In this document: in pieces, positions 34,079-46,717 of the stretch
Numbering within the stretch: the stretch's first letter is position 1
How the letters are laid out: each line of letters opens with the position of its first letter
Assembly (NCBI GenBank): GCA_963969595.1
Contig: OZ018416.1
Coordinates: 8,758,065 to 8,822,064 of the forward strand
DNA length: 64,000 nucleotides
Source: Neckera pumila
Lineage: Eukaryota > Streptophyta > Bryopsida > Hypnales > Neckeraceae
Direction: 5' to 3'
Notes under the pieces: model-generated
What the model was told of the DNA's origin: nothing
Database searches by the model: none
The model's input: the letters and a program-made list of their open reading frames with translations, nothing else
Made by a program: the position numbers and the translations under genes

Positions 34079-37000
34079 CAATGAAGTGAAAGGCTGTGGC
34101 GATCACGAACACGTCCATGGAGTGTGAGCGAGGGCAAATCCGTGGCAGAAGCAGTTTGAATAATATGGGCGCCTGTCCTGTTCACGAAAAAGGAGAAGTT
34201 GGCAGGCCCGGGTCTAGATGTAAGTTATAACAAGAGGTGTCCCACTGGGATCATAATGAGCCCTTCCAATAAAATTGCTGACTATTTGACCTTGAAGCTG
34301 ATTGCTGAGCTGCGCACTCTGCTCCGAGTGTCGCATGTCAACACTGCTGATAAGATGGGGAGGTCCACCCATGTGCGCCTGGAGGACAATGGACAGTCGG
34401 GTACAGAAACAAAAACAAGCAACTTGCAAACAAAATGTCTCGGAAACCAATGATCATATCCTTTCATTTGCACCCGAAAAAAACAACAATAAGAAATATA
34501 ATGGCTTGTGTACAATGCTACATGTCAGCAGCTTCTTCCTTTCCTTGGCTCCATTTATTCTTTGGAGGCCACAGAGGGAGGGTGCTGTATAGGAGACCCT
34601 ATTTGCACAATAAATCAGAAGCCATTCTATTTGCATCACTATGTATGTATTACAGAGTAGTAGTTTATATTTGAAACTTTCACATGTGCTTTAGAAAGTG
34701 ACGTATTGTTGACATGAAAAGTAGAGCAAACAGGGTCTCCAACCTTATAGACATTTTATTTACTCTATGAGGTCACTATTAATGTCCTTAAGAAAATCCT
34801 CCTCTTGAAGGTAAAGAGCAAAGATTCCGTAAATATTGAACTACTCAAATTTATTACTGGTTGTTTCTTTTTGCTATCATCTGATTCTCACCATGATCTC
34901 AAACCTTGGAGAGAGTATCAATGGGATCTGATGGGAATGGAGCGCAACTTTCACACAAATTGTCGGATCACGTGAGATTTCAAATTTGTTTTGTACGTTT
35001 GATTCCCTGAAGCGGCACATCATTCTACATGGTTTACTCTTTCCTCCACTGGTGGTAAGTTAAGCACGAAATAATGTCCTAGCAGATTCTCTACTCAAAG
35101 CCAAGTACAACCAAACTATTCATTTGGATTGATCCCTTTTTTGTTATCATCTGATTCTCACCATTGTGCCAAATGATGGAGAGAATATCAACGGTATCTG
35201 ATTGGATTGCACATTCAAGCACTGCTACCAAAAGTCATAAAACCGCGAGCTCTCATGAGGATTGCAACAAGGCTTGGACGGTGTGATCATGTGCTCCTCA
35301 GGGATGTTGGAAATCACATGGAGATCACAGGCGACTTGGGGTGGCCCAATGCATTCCTCTTGCATCATCATGCAAATTTCTCACTCCCCTATGTAAACAT
35401 TCAAACCCTATTAATACTGTTTCAAATTCCATTAATATCCTACCGCTTCAGAGCACCAAAATTGTGACGTTCAAATACTCAAAGCTCTAGAAACTAGGAC
35501 TGGTATACATCTGAGGCTCAAAGCTTGCAGTACTTGACCAGTGTGGCCAATCTCTTGAAGTTTTGCAATTTTAACAAAGTTTGACACACTACACTGCTGT
35601 AAATCAGTGGCAAATTCACAAAGGTTAGAACTCCTGAGCAAGCACTCTCTCTTGTGGAACCCTAATTTAACCCATTCTCAAATCCATTTTGCATCCCGAA
35701 ATCTACAAACAGGGACATGTGACTACAACTGCTTCCTTTTTGCAACATTTTTTGTCGTCAATTCACTAATGTGTTCTGAAGAACAACACCGTGCACGTCA
35801 CTGACAGCAGCCTGTGGAGTTGATGTGAGATGTGCACAATCAGTGTGACTCAGTCGGTTGTCCAAGCAAAAAAAAAGATCTGAGTGCTTCCAAGAAGCCG
35901 TAAATTGGGGCAAGATATTCCAAAAGACATACTGTAGTAGTATCATGGTCAATTCGTGCCAGTCCATGATGAAGAAACCCTTGCCAAAGATCTAGAAATT
36001 GCGCAGTTGGGGTTCGTGCAGCAGCGCAGTAATAAGACAAAGAGGGGAGCATGAAGGAGTCTGCAATGCATCCTGCATCAGTCTCTATACTTGAGAACAA
36101 TGTGACAGTCAGTGTGTGCACTTTGTACGAGCCTCCAGCCCCCGGGGTCCAGACACCAGACAGCACGTAACGAATATTATTATAGGTTTTGACATGGTGT
36201 CAGCCAGACCGCTATTTTCTTTTCTTTTCATTTTCTGTTTTTTTGGAATTTAAGGCAATTTGAAAATATTTATGTTGCTTTTATTAAGTTACCGCAATAA
36301 AAGGTTTTGAGCTTTTTTCAGTCGTGGGTCGCACACAAGGCTGTCCAAGATTAAGACGCCTGATTGAAACTCTTGAAAAAACTGGCGACTGTGCTTGCTC
36401 ACTTTGAGAAAGCATGACTTTCGATTGGTCAAATATGTCGTTGAATTTGAGCACATTTGGTTGCGGTGTCCCTTTTTTTAGTGAGAAGGTGGTACCGGTA
36501 TGCAGGTCAAGTCAGTGAAAGCTCTAGCACCCTCAAGTAGTGAACCCAAATTTTGAAGTGTTTGGATGGAAATTGTGCACTTCGTTAACAATGAAAATCT
36601 ACAAACATCATATGTCTCTTTAAGTTCTTTTACAACATGAAGAAGAATCTTGGAATTTCTTAAATTTGATCTAAAATGAATGTGTGTTATACTGAGTGAT
36701 TGTTAGAAAACACGGCAATGCCCTGCTTTCTATCCTTCATCCCAAAGAGAGTGATTTTGGGGTTATAACTTTTGGTCTACACCTCAAAATTACCAGAGAT
36801 TCATTAACTCTAATTAGCCAGATTAAATGTTTTATTCATTTTTTTTTATAGTTTATAATATTCTTTTTTTAGAGACTCATAATACTCTATGTACTAACCC
36901 CATTGCGCACAAATCAGCATGCAAGAACTCTACAGTTTTAAATCACTCATATTTTGATCGAACCCTAATAGGATGCTGTCACTTGAAACCCTAATTGAAT

Positions 37001-38010
37001 GTTTTGTACCAGTCGTAGGATGAATACTCCTAATCCATTCTTCAGCTTTCCTCCAGGCAATCCTCATACTGTGAAAATTGCACCGGTAAAGAAGTAAGGT
37101 TGGCAATACCTGAACATAAAACCTGTGAGTGAGCAATTCTGCTTCATAAGTTGCAGTTACTTGCAGCATATTTGCTGCAGCCCATAAGTTAGTTGAGATG
37201 GACCTGGAGATTGGAGTTTACAGACAGTCTGTGGGTTGGATCCATGGATAGATAAATCATGCATGCTCAATTCTTTGACCACCAAAATTCCACTAATCTC
37301 CGACACTGTTGCACAGTCTGCACACAGATATTTGAAAATCCCTTCTGCAGATGACATGGGTACATGTCCAGTGCCCAAGACAACCAAAAATAAATAAAAC
37401 GTCTTTGAGCTAGCTGATCAGTAACTTATACCCCTAAAACTCAAGAGATTAAGTTAGGCAAATGTACAGTCACGATTTAGTACAACAGTGCCCCCTCTAA
37501 ATAGCTACAGATTTGGGATTCTAGTCTAACTTATTTGATGCTAAACTAGTTCCTCCTGTAGATTTTTTGCAATTCAAGTTTTGAATCAGACAAAAATTCA
37601 TCTGAAGTTTCTTTAGCTAATAGATCTTGTGCTAGCAATCCATTCAATTCGTCTAAAACTCCATTTACAAAAGATTGATCCTCAAAGTGATGGTCTTATA
37701 TTGAACTTACATGGGCCGACTGCAATGCTGTTGATGTACGACATAAGTAAGTCATCAGCACACTTGATCAAATTACAGCAACCATTTGAGTTATTTCAGG
37801 AGCCTGGCAACCCTGTCCCTCTGCCCTACATGAAGGGGATGTTGTTCACTATGTTTTTTTCTCTACAAGTTTTCAATCTATGGAAAAAACCTCTCACTAC
37901 TGAAAATACCAACCATTGTACAGTCACCAAGAACTCAAAAATCATCGATCTCAGAGGGGAAATTTAATTCAATCAATCACCAATTGTACGTCACTCCCAA
38001 AGCTACGTAA
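34079..38010. other. 3.9 kb upstream-facing intergenic region with no recognised gene
   Basis: Base composition is more balanced than in the repeat-filled parts. Several short frames exist on both strands, but none has a domain I know. The part nearest 38011 is the 3' flank of the MYB gene, which is transcribed leftward. I could not pick a convincing poly(A) signal. Confidence 0.45.
34868..35206 (+). repeat. Direct repeat pair, about 68 bp
   Basis: The segment at 34868-34935 recurs at 35138-35206 (shared ATCATCTGATTCTCACCAT and GGAGAGA(G/A)TATCAA). The copies are 270 bp apart in the same orientation and contain no gene. Confidence 0.6.
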
Positions 38011-41000
38011 CTAATTAATCTGGTCAAGAACAGCAGCCATCCGTTGAAGCTCCTGCGACAAGGGCCCCCCTGCAGCCATGGCGTGGCCATACATGCCATT
38101 GTCACCCCCCGGAACCTGCATTTGCCAATTCTCACAATTTGGTGCCGTGGAGGATGGGCCGCCGCTGCCACCACCATTGAAATGCACATGGCGACCCTCG
38201 GACCGAGACAGCATCATGGTGTTCCTCATGGTCACCGGCATCCCCTCGTCATGGCTCTGGTTATGGCGGAGTCGCCCCATCTGCTCCAAATCACGCCACG
38301 ATTTCATATCAAATTGGGATTGCTGATCACCACCATCAGCAGATGCGGAGATCATCAACCTCCTCTCCCCGGGCCTATTGCTGTTGCTGTTGTTATTGTT
38401 GTTGTTGCTGGTACTGCTACTACTGGCGTCCCGACCATTGTGCTCCCACCCGATCAACGACCTACCGACCTCATGGCCATGCTCCACATCCATGTCCACA
38501 TTCACAACATCCGTCGCTCGCTGCATTTGCTGATTCACATTGATCATGGAGCTCAAATCTCCACGGTCGTGCATGAACCCCGTCGATTGGAAGCGCTCGG
38601 AGCTTGGCAAAAATGGCCCAAGCCGCATTTCCACCTCAGGGTTCCGGTTGAGTTGTTGTGATGTGGCAGCAGTGGACGTGGCGCCCCCGGGTTGGAGGAG
38701 CCAGAAGACTGGGTTGAACACCGGGGGCACCATGGTCGTGGCAGCAGGGGGCGAGGGCGCCTTGTTGCCAGCTGCTGGGGAGCCTGATAATTCATGGGCT
38801 GTCAGATCTAAAGCATTCACTGACACTTTGGGACTCGGCAACTGCCGGCTCTTCATCAAGAGACGCTCCAGCAAACTGCTGTGCTCCCCGCCACTCGACC
38901 CCCCAGGCTCCCCATTCTCCCCACCATGAAGCTCCCGGTGAAGTTCGCCATTGAGATCCCCATTGAGATCGGTTCCCAATCGACTGGTGCAATGGAAATC
39001 CGCAAAGCCTGCAGCTGCAGCAGCAGCAGCGCGGTCGACACTCGATTGCTGGATTGGGGGTCTGGTTGGATTGCAGTACATCACATCCTCCATCGGGATT
39101 GCGGTGGCTGGTGGTTGCAATTGGAAGAGAGACTGCGCTTTGAACTCATGGCTGCTGCTACTACTGCCCCCAAATCTCATGAACGACGTGGCGGGGAACT
39201 CATGGCCAGGGTGCAGGGAGGTTGAATCAGCTGGGGGAGGATTGTGGGCAAGAGGCTCGGGAGTGACCAGCCTGTGGGTGTCAGGGTCGATGCCGATGCT
39301 ACGGAGCTTCCGCTTAATGCACGAGTTCCAAACGTTTTTGATCTCGTTGTCTGTACGCCCAGGCAGTTGCGTCGCAATCTGGGACCACCTGTAAACATAT
39401 ATGATCACAACCCCCCAATTAAGTTAAGATCATTTCAATCAATCATGTCAATGATTCATGGCACACCCGGCCGACCTTACTCGATTCTACTGCATTCATT
39501 CTTCAACCATTATGATGCCTGGAGCTTCTTTTACTGCAGGGCTATGTATTTATCAATTGGGAATGAACATGCTGCATTGATAGCGCGCCTGAAACCAAAC
39601 AAAAGGAAGAGGTGGGGAATCATTATAAGTGGATGAGGTTTGAGATCGATTGAGAGGAGTGGGCGTGTGTGTAAGTTTCTGACAAAGCATTGATAGTGTG
39701 TATGAATGCAAACAAATGAAAGAGCTAGGTGAAGAATGATTGTTATGTGAAGTAGATGAGGTGTTGAATGAGATCGATTCATTTGAGAGGAGTACGTGTG
39801 CATATGTAATTAACTTACTACCGAATGTGCATTGATAGCACGGAAACAAACAAAAGAAAGTGGTGAAGTATGTTGAGATTGAGAGGCTAGGAGGTGCTAG
39901 CGAAAAGTGCATTGATAGCCTGAAAGGGGTGAAATGAAAGAGATGAAATATAATTGAATAGTTATAAGATAGAGATCAGATGAAGTGTTGAGATTTGAGA
40001 GGACCTGTTACCAAGAGCCGCATGCAAGTCGATGATCAAATTCTCTTCAGCCGCCGAGAACACTCCTCGTTTCAGATCGGGTCTCAGATAGTTGATCCAC
40101 CGGAGACGGCAGCTCTTTCCACACCTTTGCAGACCTGATTATTAACAAAGAAGTTAGTATTGCTAATCGTGCTCAGTTCATAATTCACGGTTTCGAATTT
40201 TTTCTAACAAACCCTGTAAATCTGTCTCACGAATTAAACTTAACGGTTCGGAGCCTGCCTGATCTTAGTGTAAATTTCGACTTCAGAGTCTTAAGAAGAA
40301 GGGGAATCAAAGTCAATATAATTCGCACTTGAGCCAAAGTCCGTCAACGATACTTAAGTGCAGCAAAGACTTAGAAGGTCTTAACTTGCTACAGAAAGTG
40401 GTTGCATTGGCCCTCGGGTTACACAGAATCGATTCTGAAGGCTGGAAACATCGACAATCAACGTCAAGACTCAACTATGAGAGTGCTAAAAATACTAGTC
40501 CTTTCAGCTTATTCGAGAAATCTAATTAGTTATCGAGTACTCGAAATGCTAGGGACTAAGTATTACGGGAAATGAAAACAGGGAAGCTAGCTAGCGTCCC
40601 ATATAAGTCTACAGTGTAATTACGTCGAAGTATCACGAACTTAAATTTCTACAACGTGGAAGTTAGAACTGATCATTTCCCAAGCCATCATTATGCAACT
40701 CCTAATTAGCCGACCTGTCAAGGTTTCGTTGCCGTAACAAAGTCTAAAATTGAAGCCCCTAATCAGTTGAAAGCATGACTGTTAACAGGTGCCATTGGAA
40801 CAAGTTTGGAACAACTTGCGTACGTTGTCTAACGCGATGACCGCATGGATTGCCATAATTTTAAAGGAACATGAACTTAATATAAAGCTACTTTCTATGA
40901 ATGTGAGCTCAGTTAGATATATGTTGAATGTAAAGTAACCAAGCAGATCGACGGACATGCGGACACACAGTCGGGAGGGCAGGAGGAGCTATTGGGAAGG

Positions 41001-41282
41001 AACTGGACGATCAGACTACATCATATAATATGAGCACAGACATTACGTTGCCTGTAAAGTAATTAAGCAGTTAGACATGGGGACACACTCAGGGACCAGG
41101 AGGAGCCAGTGAAGAAGGAAGTGGCCAGAGTTAGGAGTGGAGCACGCACCCGCTTGCTTGGGGACAGCACTCCAACAGCCATGGCCGTGCTTGGTAATAT
41201 AACGCACCAGCTTCTCATCCTCCTCGGGCGACCACAGCCCTTTCTTCAGCTTTTGTTTATGACAACACGAGTGGCGGCCCAT
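38011..41282 (-). CDS. R2R3-MYB transcription factor, MYB61/50/55/86-like clade
   Basis: Three exons: 41282-41150, 40134-40005, 39388-38011. They total 1641 bp (546 residues), and both introns are GT-AG. Exons 1 and 2 are 133 and 130 bp, the usual R2R3-MYB lengths. The protein starts [21 protein letters not shown]2 has Trp17, Trp37 and Trp57; R3 has Phe70, Trp89 and Trp108, the normal pattern. [18 protein letters not shown] and WNSCIKRKL close the DNA-binding domain. The N-terminus matches the Arabidopsis MYB61/50/55/86 group, nuclear regulators tied to xylem, secondary walls and stomata. The long C-terminus has Ala and Asn runs, an acidic [14 protein letters not shown] stretch and [14 protein letters not shown], as in activation regions. 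An upstream in-frame Met exists, but MGRHSCC is the conserved start. The gene is GC-rich against its flanks and looks intact. The exact orthologue is unresolved. Confidence 0.93.
39571..40004 (-). repeat. Degenerate tandem repeat filling MYB intron 2
   Basis: GCATTGATAG recurs at about 39573, 39687, 39830 and 39910, each followed by A-rich sequence and a GATGAG...TTGAGAT..GAGAGGA phrase. Spacing varies from about 80 to 140 bp. The last unit runs into the intron's 5' splice site at 40004, so the donor GTCCTCTC is part of the repeat. Confidence 0.5.
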
Positions 41283-42375
41283 GATCCTCAGTACAACCCC
41301 TGATGCAGCTCCAACTTGGATCCAGCTCTCGGTTCTTCCCTTTCCTCCCTCTCTAACTTCAGCGGTCTCATCACGTCGTCTCCACACTTCCTAATCACAC
41401 AAACCTTACTTGCAATTTATCTTCCTGCAAACCCAGTTGGTCGTTTCAATTCAAACCCCAACCAGATCGGTATCCTAACCGGCCTCCATACGGGAGTTTT
41501 CCTATTCCAACTGTCTTATACTCCCAAATCTCCAACACCAGGATCTGTGTGCCTCGATCACCAGCCGCCTGTCTTCGCCGTAAGTTTGAACCCAAGAATG
41601 ATATCAAACCAGACCTACAGCTTGCCACGCTAGTACTCCAATGTAAACCAAGACCTCAACTGGTGCCATCGTCACCTTAGAGCTCCTTCAAGTCGGTAAT
41701 TCAGTCTCACAGAAAACTGTAAATTATACCATTCGATCAACCCTCAACTCTTAAAGAGAAAGATTGATTCCAGAGCAGCTAGCTACCACCAGAATCTAAC
41801 GCACTAGATAGTTACGAAACCTCCAGAATTCAACAGAGATATGCGACTGCTTGTTGCATGCTAGCTTCAACGTAACCCCACTGGAACCACAGGCCGGAAA
41901 GAACGAACACACTTGCAAGTAAGCTTGCTCCTGATCTAGGCTGGCAATTGCATACAGCTTGAACACCGGGCGAGCACTTGTTGTAGCTAGCATTCCCTGC
42001 ACCAAGGAAACGAGATCCACAAGGAGGCTCACACACGGAGGCAGGCAAGTTAAGGCCAGGCCGAGGCCACAAGCTTGACAAGGGCGACGGAGGCCGTGAC
42101 GGTGTGCGAATTTCGCTAGTGGCGTGCAGTACACTTCATCCCATACTCGTTTAACGTCGGGGGGTTACAAGAATCCGGAAGATCAGCCAGTGGGGTTCTT
42201 GGGGCCGATCGGTCGAATCTGGAGGACATCCATCGATCGAGTCCAGCCAGCCAGCCAGTCCAGGACGTACAGTCACTACCGTTTTGGAGAAAGAGAGCAA
42301 CTAAGAGACCAAGAGACCAAGTGAGAAAGAGACCTTGAAGAGAGAAAAAGAGAGAGAAAGTGAAGCCTTAGGAGC
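41283..42375 (-). promoter_or_regulatory. Probable MYB 5' leader, about 1.1 kb
   Basis: The stretch upstream of the MYB start is GC-richer than ordinary intergenic DNA and lacks repeats. A CT-rich run on the minus strand (GA-rich on plus, about 42290-42362) is common in plant 5' leaders. Whether it holds an intron cannot be told by eye. Confidence 0.35.
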
Positions 42376-42405
42376 CAAAACCAGAAGCGCATTTCCATGC
42401 GGCTC

Positions 42406-42413
42406 CATTTATG
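42406..42413 (-). promoter_or_regulatory. TATA-like box for the MYB gene
   Basis: On the minus strand the sequence reads CATAAATG, about 30-45 bases upstream of the CT-rich leader. It is the best TATA-like word in the right place, but the match is imperfect. Confidence 0.3.
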
Positions 42414-44451
42414 CCTCAGTTCCAGCTAGCTCCTCACCCCGCCAGTACGAAGAGTAAAGGTACTCATGAGACGACCTTCCCGTACTAAAGCTCCAGCTCG
42501 CCGACCAGCTCGATCGGGACCCACTGCAAGAAAAAAACAGCATGCTTAACTAGCTTCCAAAGCAAAGCCAAGTGCAAGTGCAAGTGCGCGCGCACAAGGT
42601 TGAGACGACAACGATTCGTGTCATCCGAGACGCAACTTGCACGAGTTACTACCCTGAATTGCCAGACTTCCATTCAATTAAGTCCGACCAGCCACAGTAC
42701 AGTAGCTAGTAAGTCCAAATCTCAAATATCCCGGCCATGTGATGCTACTTGCTAGGGGAAAAAATTGGGCTGTAATCGATCACTAGGGCAGAATAATTGG
42801 ATAAGATTTTACAACATCTATCGATCATTTCACCATTGCTTGCTAGCGGAGCTTCCTGCGCTGCAGGTGGGGTCCCGGATCGAGATGGGGTCTCGATCGA
42901 AGATGGACTGGCTGTTGGCAACTGGCTCTAAGGCCTCTCACTTATGTGGGATGCACTTGAGAATGACGAATAATGATATGGATCAATAATCTTTGACTTG
43001 ATGCACAGATCGAGGCAGGACTTGGAAAGGAAAAAGCTCGCTAGAAAAATCGGATTGGATGAGGAATATGGAATGGCGCGCATGGGGTTCGATGAATCAA
43101 CAATCAATGTCTAGCCTAGCTACTGTAAACTGTGCATCTGGGGAACTGAAAGGCGGTTGGTCATCTAGGCAGCTTGCTTGCTACTACTTCCATTCTAACG
43201 GTTAAGCTATTTATTCTTACCTTTTGGGGCCGCTGTACTTTGAGACATCTCTGGGGTCGATCTGGCTTCGTGTCAGGAAGACCTCTTACCACAGGGCTCG
43301 TCACGTCGGTTTTGTTCGGGAATTTACAGTTATCCGTGTTCAGGAATTCTCGAGGGAAGTCTTGCTGCTGCTGCTTCACTTGAAGTACAGGTAACAAGCG
43401 GTGGCTATGAATGAAGCTACACTCTTCAGTCTATTTAGTGCTATCTCTCTCAAATAGTGTTACTCCTACAATCCTACAAACATGGGGTGGCTAGCTATGA
43501 ATGAAGTTACGTACACTCTTCAGTCTATTTAGTGTTGTCTCTCAAATAGTGTTACTCCTACAATCCTATAAACATGGGGTCACACAAAATAGAGCTTTTA
43601 TCATTGATTATTGTAGATTGTACTTCACCTTAGGTTTGTGAACCCATACATTGCAAACACCAAACTATACATATAGTTGTTAAACTATTCAAAGTAAAAA
43701 AGAAAAAACTCAATCATGAAATATTGTGAATTCCTTAAAACATGGGAGTAACACCAAACAAAATTATTTCAAATATTATCATGGTATCTATTTAGAGTGA
43801 ACCACACTAAATAGAATGAAGAGTGTACCTAAGTCTAATGGAATGTTGGCCCTTATTTTTTATGGAAATAAAAATGAATGGGTAGACTAGACAAAGGCAA
43901 TTGTGTCTCTCAAAATGATTAATACGCTTATGAAAATTATCATAACTTAATTATAACTAATTGAAGAATTAGAGATTTCCAATAAAATTTGAAAATATTG
44001 GAGGACATTGGTAGAAGTAGAGGACTTGTATAAAAAATAAATTCAAGAATTTTAAAACTATTTACTTATTTATTTTGAAATTAACCAATTTTTAGTGAAA
44101 ATGCAAAAAACAAAATTATCTAGGACCCTATGTTAGTCAAAATTATTTCACTCAATAAAAAATTTAACATATTTCATAAAGTTTTCACCACAAAATTCCA
44201 AAAAGAATTTTTAGTTTACATCCTAAAAAATCTTGAAAATAATTCATTCATATTAAAAAATTTACTAATAAATCTAATTTTAAAAAAATTATTTTCAATC
44301 TTTAATTTTTTATTTTGAAAAATCATTTTATACAAGTCACAAGTGCGTTATTTGTATTACATTTACAAAATTTGTTGAAAAAAAAACTAATTTCTCAATT
44401 AATTATGACAATTTTTGAAATATGTAAAAACCTAGCTGTATGAATATCATT
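42414..44451. other. MYB upstream flank, becoming AT-rich
   Basis: The first kilobase is GC-richer with palindromic GATCGATC words and may hold MYB control sequences. Beyond 43.6 kb it turns AT-rich and featureless. No gene is seen. Confidence 0.4.
43399..43578 (+). repeat. Two-copy tandem repeat, about 95 bp
   Basis: The unit containing GCTATGAATGAAG, CACTCTTCAGTCTATTTAGT and CAAATAGTGTTACTCCTACA occurs twice in a row, ending with CATGGGGT each time. The copies are nearly identical, so the duplication is recent. Confidence 0.75.
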
Positions 44452-45575
44452 GTACAGTAGGGTCTCATTCATTTATGAATTGCCTTTGTGACCATTCATT
44501 TTCCTTTGCTCAATATGAAATAGAATTAATGTTTTTGGTTTTGCACAATTATCAGTATTTTACGCAATTCCAATCAAGCATACCAAATTTCAATTTTAAA
44601 AAAGCAAATATCTATTTTTGGTGAAATTTTTCTATAATTTTCATGGTTTTATGTGAAAATTTATAGAAAAAAATTAATGATGAATTTTTTTAATTTATTT
44701 GCAAAAATATGTAGGAAATATCCATGCACACATACTCCTTCACAAGCATCTTCAATTTTTTTTACAATTTCTTCTATAGAGATTTCAGTGGAGGCGTGAC
44801 AATGCCCTAATTTTTGAAAATAGATTTCTCTTCAATGAAATTTGATTTTTCAAACAAATTGTACTATCATACTCAATTGTACAAAATGAGGCAATGTAAT
44901 GGTCAAATAACAAAATCTCATTAAGATGTAAAGATATCAATTTTGCATTAGAAAAAATGTCAGCCCTCCAGAGGGATGCTCCGGAGTGACAAACCAAGCC
45001 ATTAAAAAGCTTGGTCTGTCACTTCAGCTAGCTGCTGCAGTGAGTAGTCAATTTTCACGATTTTTTTTTTTTTAATAATTTTCTTAAGATTTAAGAAAAA
45101 AAAAATTACTCGTAAATTTTGGTTCTTGCGCCACTGCCACTGTAGTTTCAACTGGGCGGAAATGGGGAGAAAACAAATTTTTGAGCAAAAAAAAAGTAAA
45201 TTGCAGAGTACCTCGAAGGGCTGTGGAGTAGCCCTCCAAAGGCCTGAATTTTCTCTAATGCAAAGTTTGTCACATGATGCCTCTTATTGAATTCTTCTCA
45301 AATTTTATTTTTGTTATTTAATGGGGTGTTTTTTTAATACAAAAGATGTGCGTATAGATGTTCCCTACATATCTATGCAATCAAATTAAAAAATTCATCA
45401 CCAACTGTTTAAAGAAAAATATTACATAAGACCATGAAATTGACTTTAAAAAATTCATAAAAATAGAAATATGCTATTTTGAAAATGATGTTTGGTGTGC
45501 TTGATGGGAATTGCATAAGAATTACAAATGGCACAGAAAGGTCATTTGTAAATGAATGAGACCCTTGAACTGTAC
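44452..45575. mobile_element. Foldback TIR element with GTACAGT ends, copy 1
   Basis: The left end GTACAGTAGGGTCTCATTCA is inverted at the right (TGAATGAGACCCTTGAACTGTAC). Further inside, ATGTAGGAAATATCCATG (near 44710) has its inverse near 45360, and GACAAACCAAGC / GCTTGGTCTGTC form a central hairpin (44986-45021). Long worn inverted arms around a short centre mark a foldback-type element. No transposase is seen. Confidence 0.6.
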
Positions 45576-46717
45576 AACAAGATGAATAAGAGTTCAAGAC
45601 TACATTGATTTGTAGTCCTCATAGTACATTTAACGTTGATTTAACTAATTGAAAGTCACTCTATTTTGATTTCATGTGGATTGAAATATTATTAAAATAT
45701 ACCAAATTACTCAAAAACAATTTTTTTTCAATGTTATTTATTTTATAGGTGACATTGGTATTCCCCCTCACTATTAGGCATATTAGTATAGTTTGGGTAC
45801 TACATTAGAATAAATTTTAGGCTTCCAAAGGACTGTTCCAAAGTGATAAACAAAGGATTAGCTATTATAATGTGGATTTAACTTTTGCAAAAGTAGTCAA
45901 AGTGAGCAATCAGCTAGTCTAACTATTGCAAAAATAATTAGGCCATGACTATTTTTGCCAATATAAAACGTATCCGCAATTTTAATCTTAATTTTGATTT
46001 TTTGAACACATGGACCATTGTATCTTCGGTTTTTAATGTACAAACGGTGTTAAATTGAGAATTGTTTCAATTAAGTCAAATTAAATTCCAATTAAGCCAC
46101 AAAATTTGGCTTAATTGGATTCAATTTGACTTAATTGAAACAAATTAAGTTTCAAATTAGCCAAATTAAGTGGCTTGTTTGAAACTTAATTTGTTTCAAT
46201 TTAATCAATTTGTGAGTTGCTCTTTGTGGAAGTGGGATAGTGGTAGGGTTAACAGTCCATGTGGAATATGTATCTTTACTTCTATAAAGAGCTCTTCTTC
46301 TCATCTTATCAACTCACCAAATGTCAATAAAGTTAGTCCTTCACATTGTCACAAAAAAAAATTAGTGGTTGATAGTCATTTGATTGTTTTTGGTCATTTA
46401 TTTTGTTTGGCACAATTTGGTTTGAGTGCAAGGTGCATCCAAATATAAAGTGTTAAAAATTCAGGTGCATTAGAGTACCTTAATTTTGTTTTTTTAATAC
46501 TTTGAATTCAGAGTTTAAACCATTGCCAAGCACCTGACATTGTCACTTCAAGTAAACAAGTGTAGGGGAAAAAACAATTTGTAAGAAAAAAAAACTAATC
46601 TACAGGGTCCTCGGAGGCGAGCTCGGAGGATTGTAGAGCAGCTGAGCAACTCTCTGGAGGCCCCATTTTTTCTTTATTTCCAAGTGTTTCTATTTATGGT
46701 AATTGAATGGGTAGAAT
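45576..46717. other. Spacer between two foldback elements
   Basis: AT-rich, with a TTAATTG/CAATTAAG palindromic cluster at about 46060-46210 where AATTTGACTTAATTGAAAC-type words recur in both orientations. No gene. Confidence 0.5.

Noticed and set aside
38044..38661. 205-codon plus-strand frame opposite the MYB exon 3
   Set aside because: A shadow of the GC-rich coding exon on the other strand; composition follows the MYB codons.
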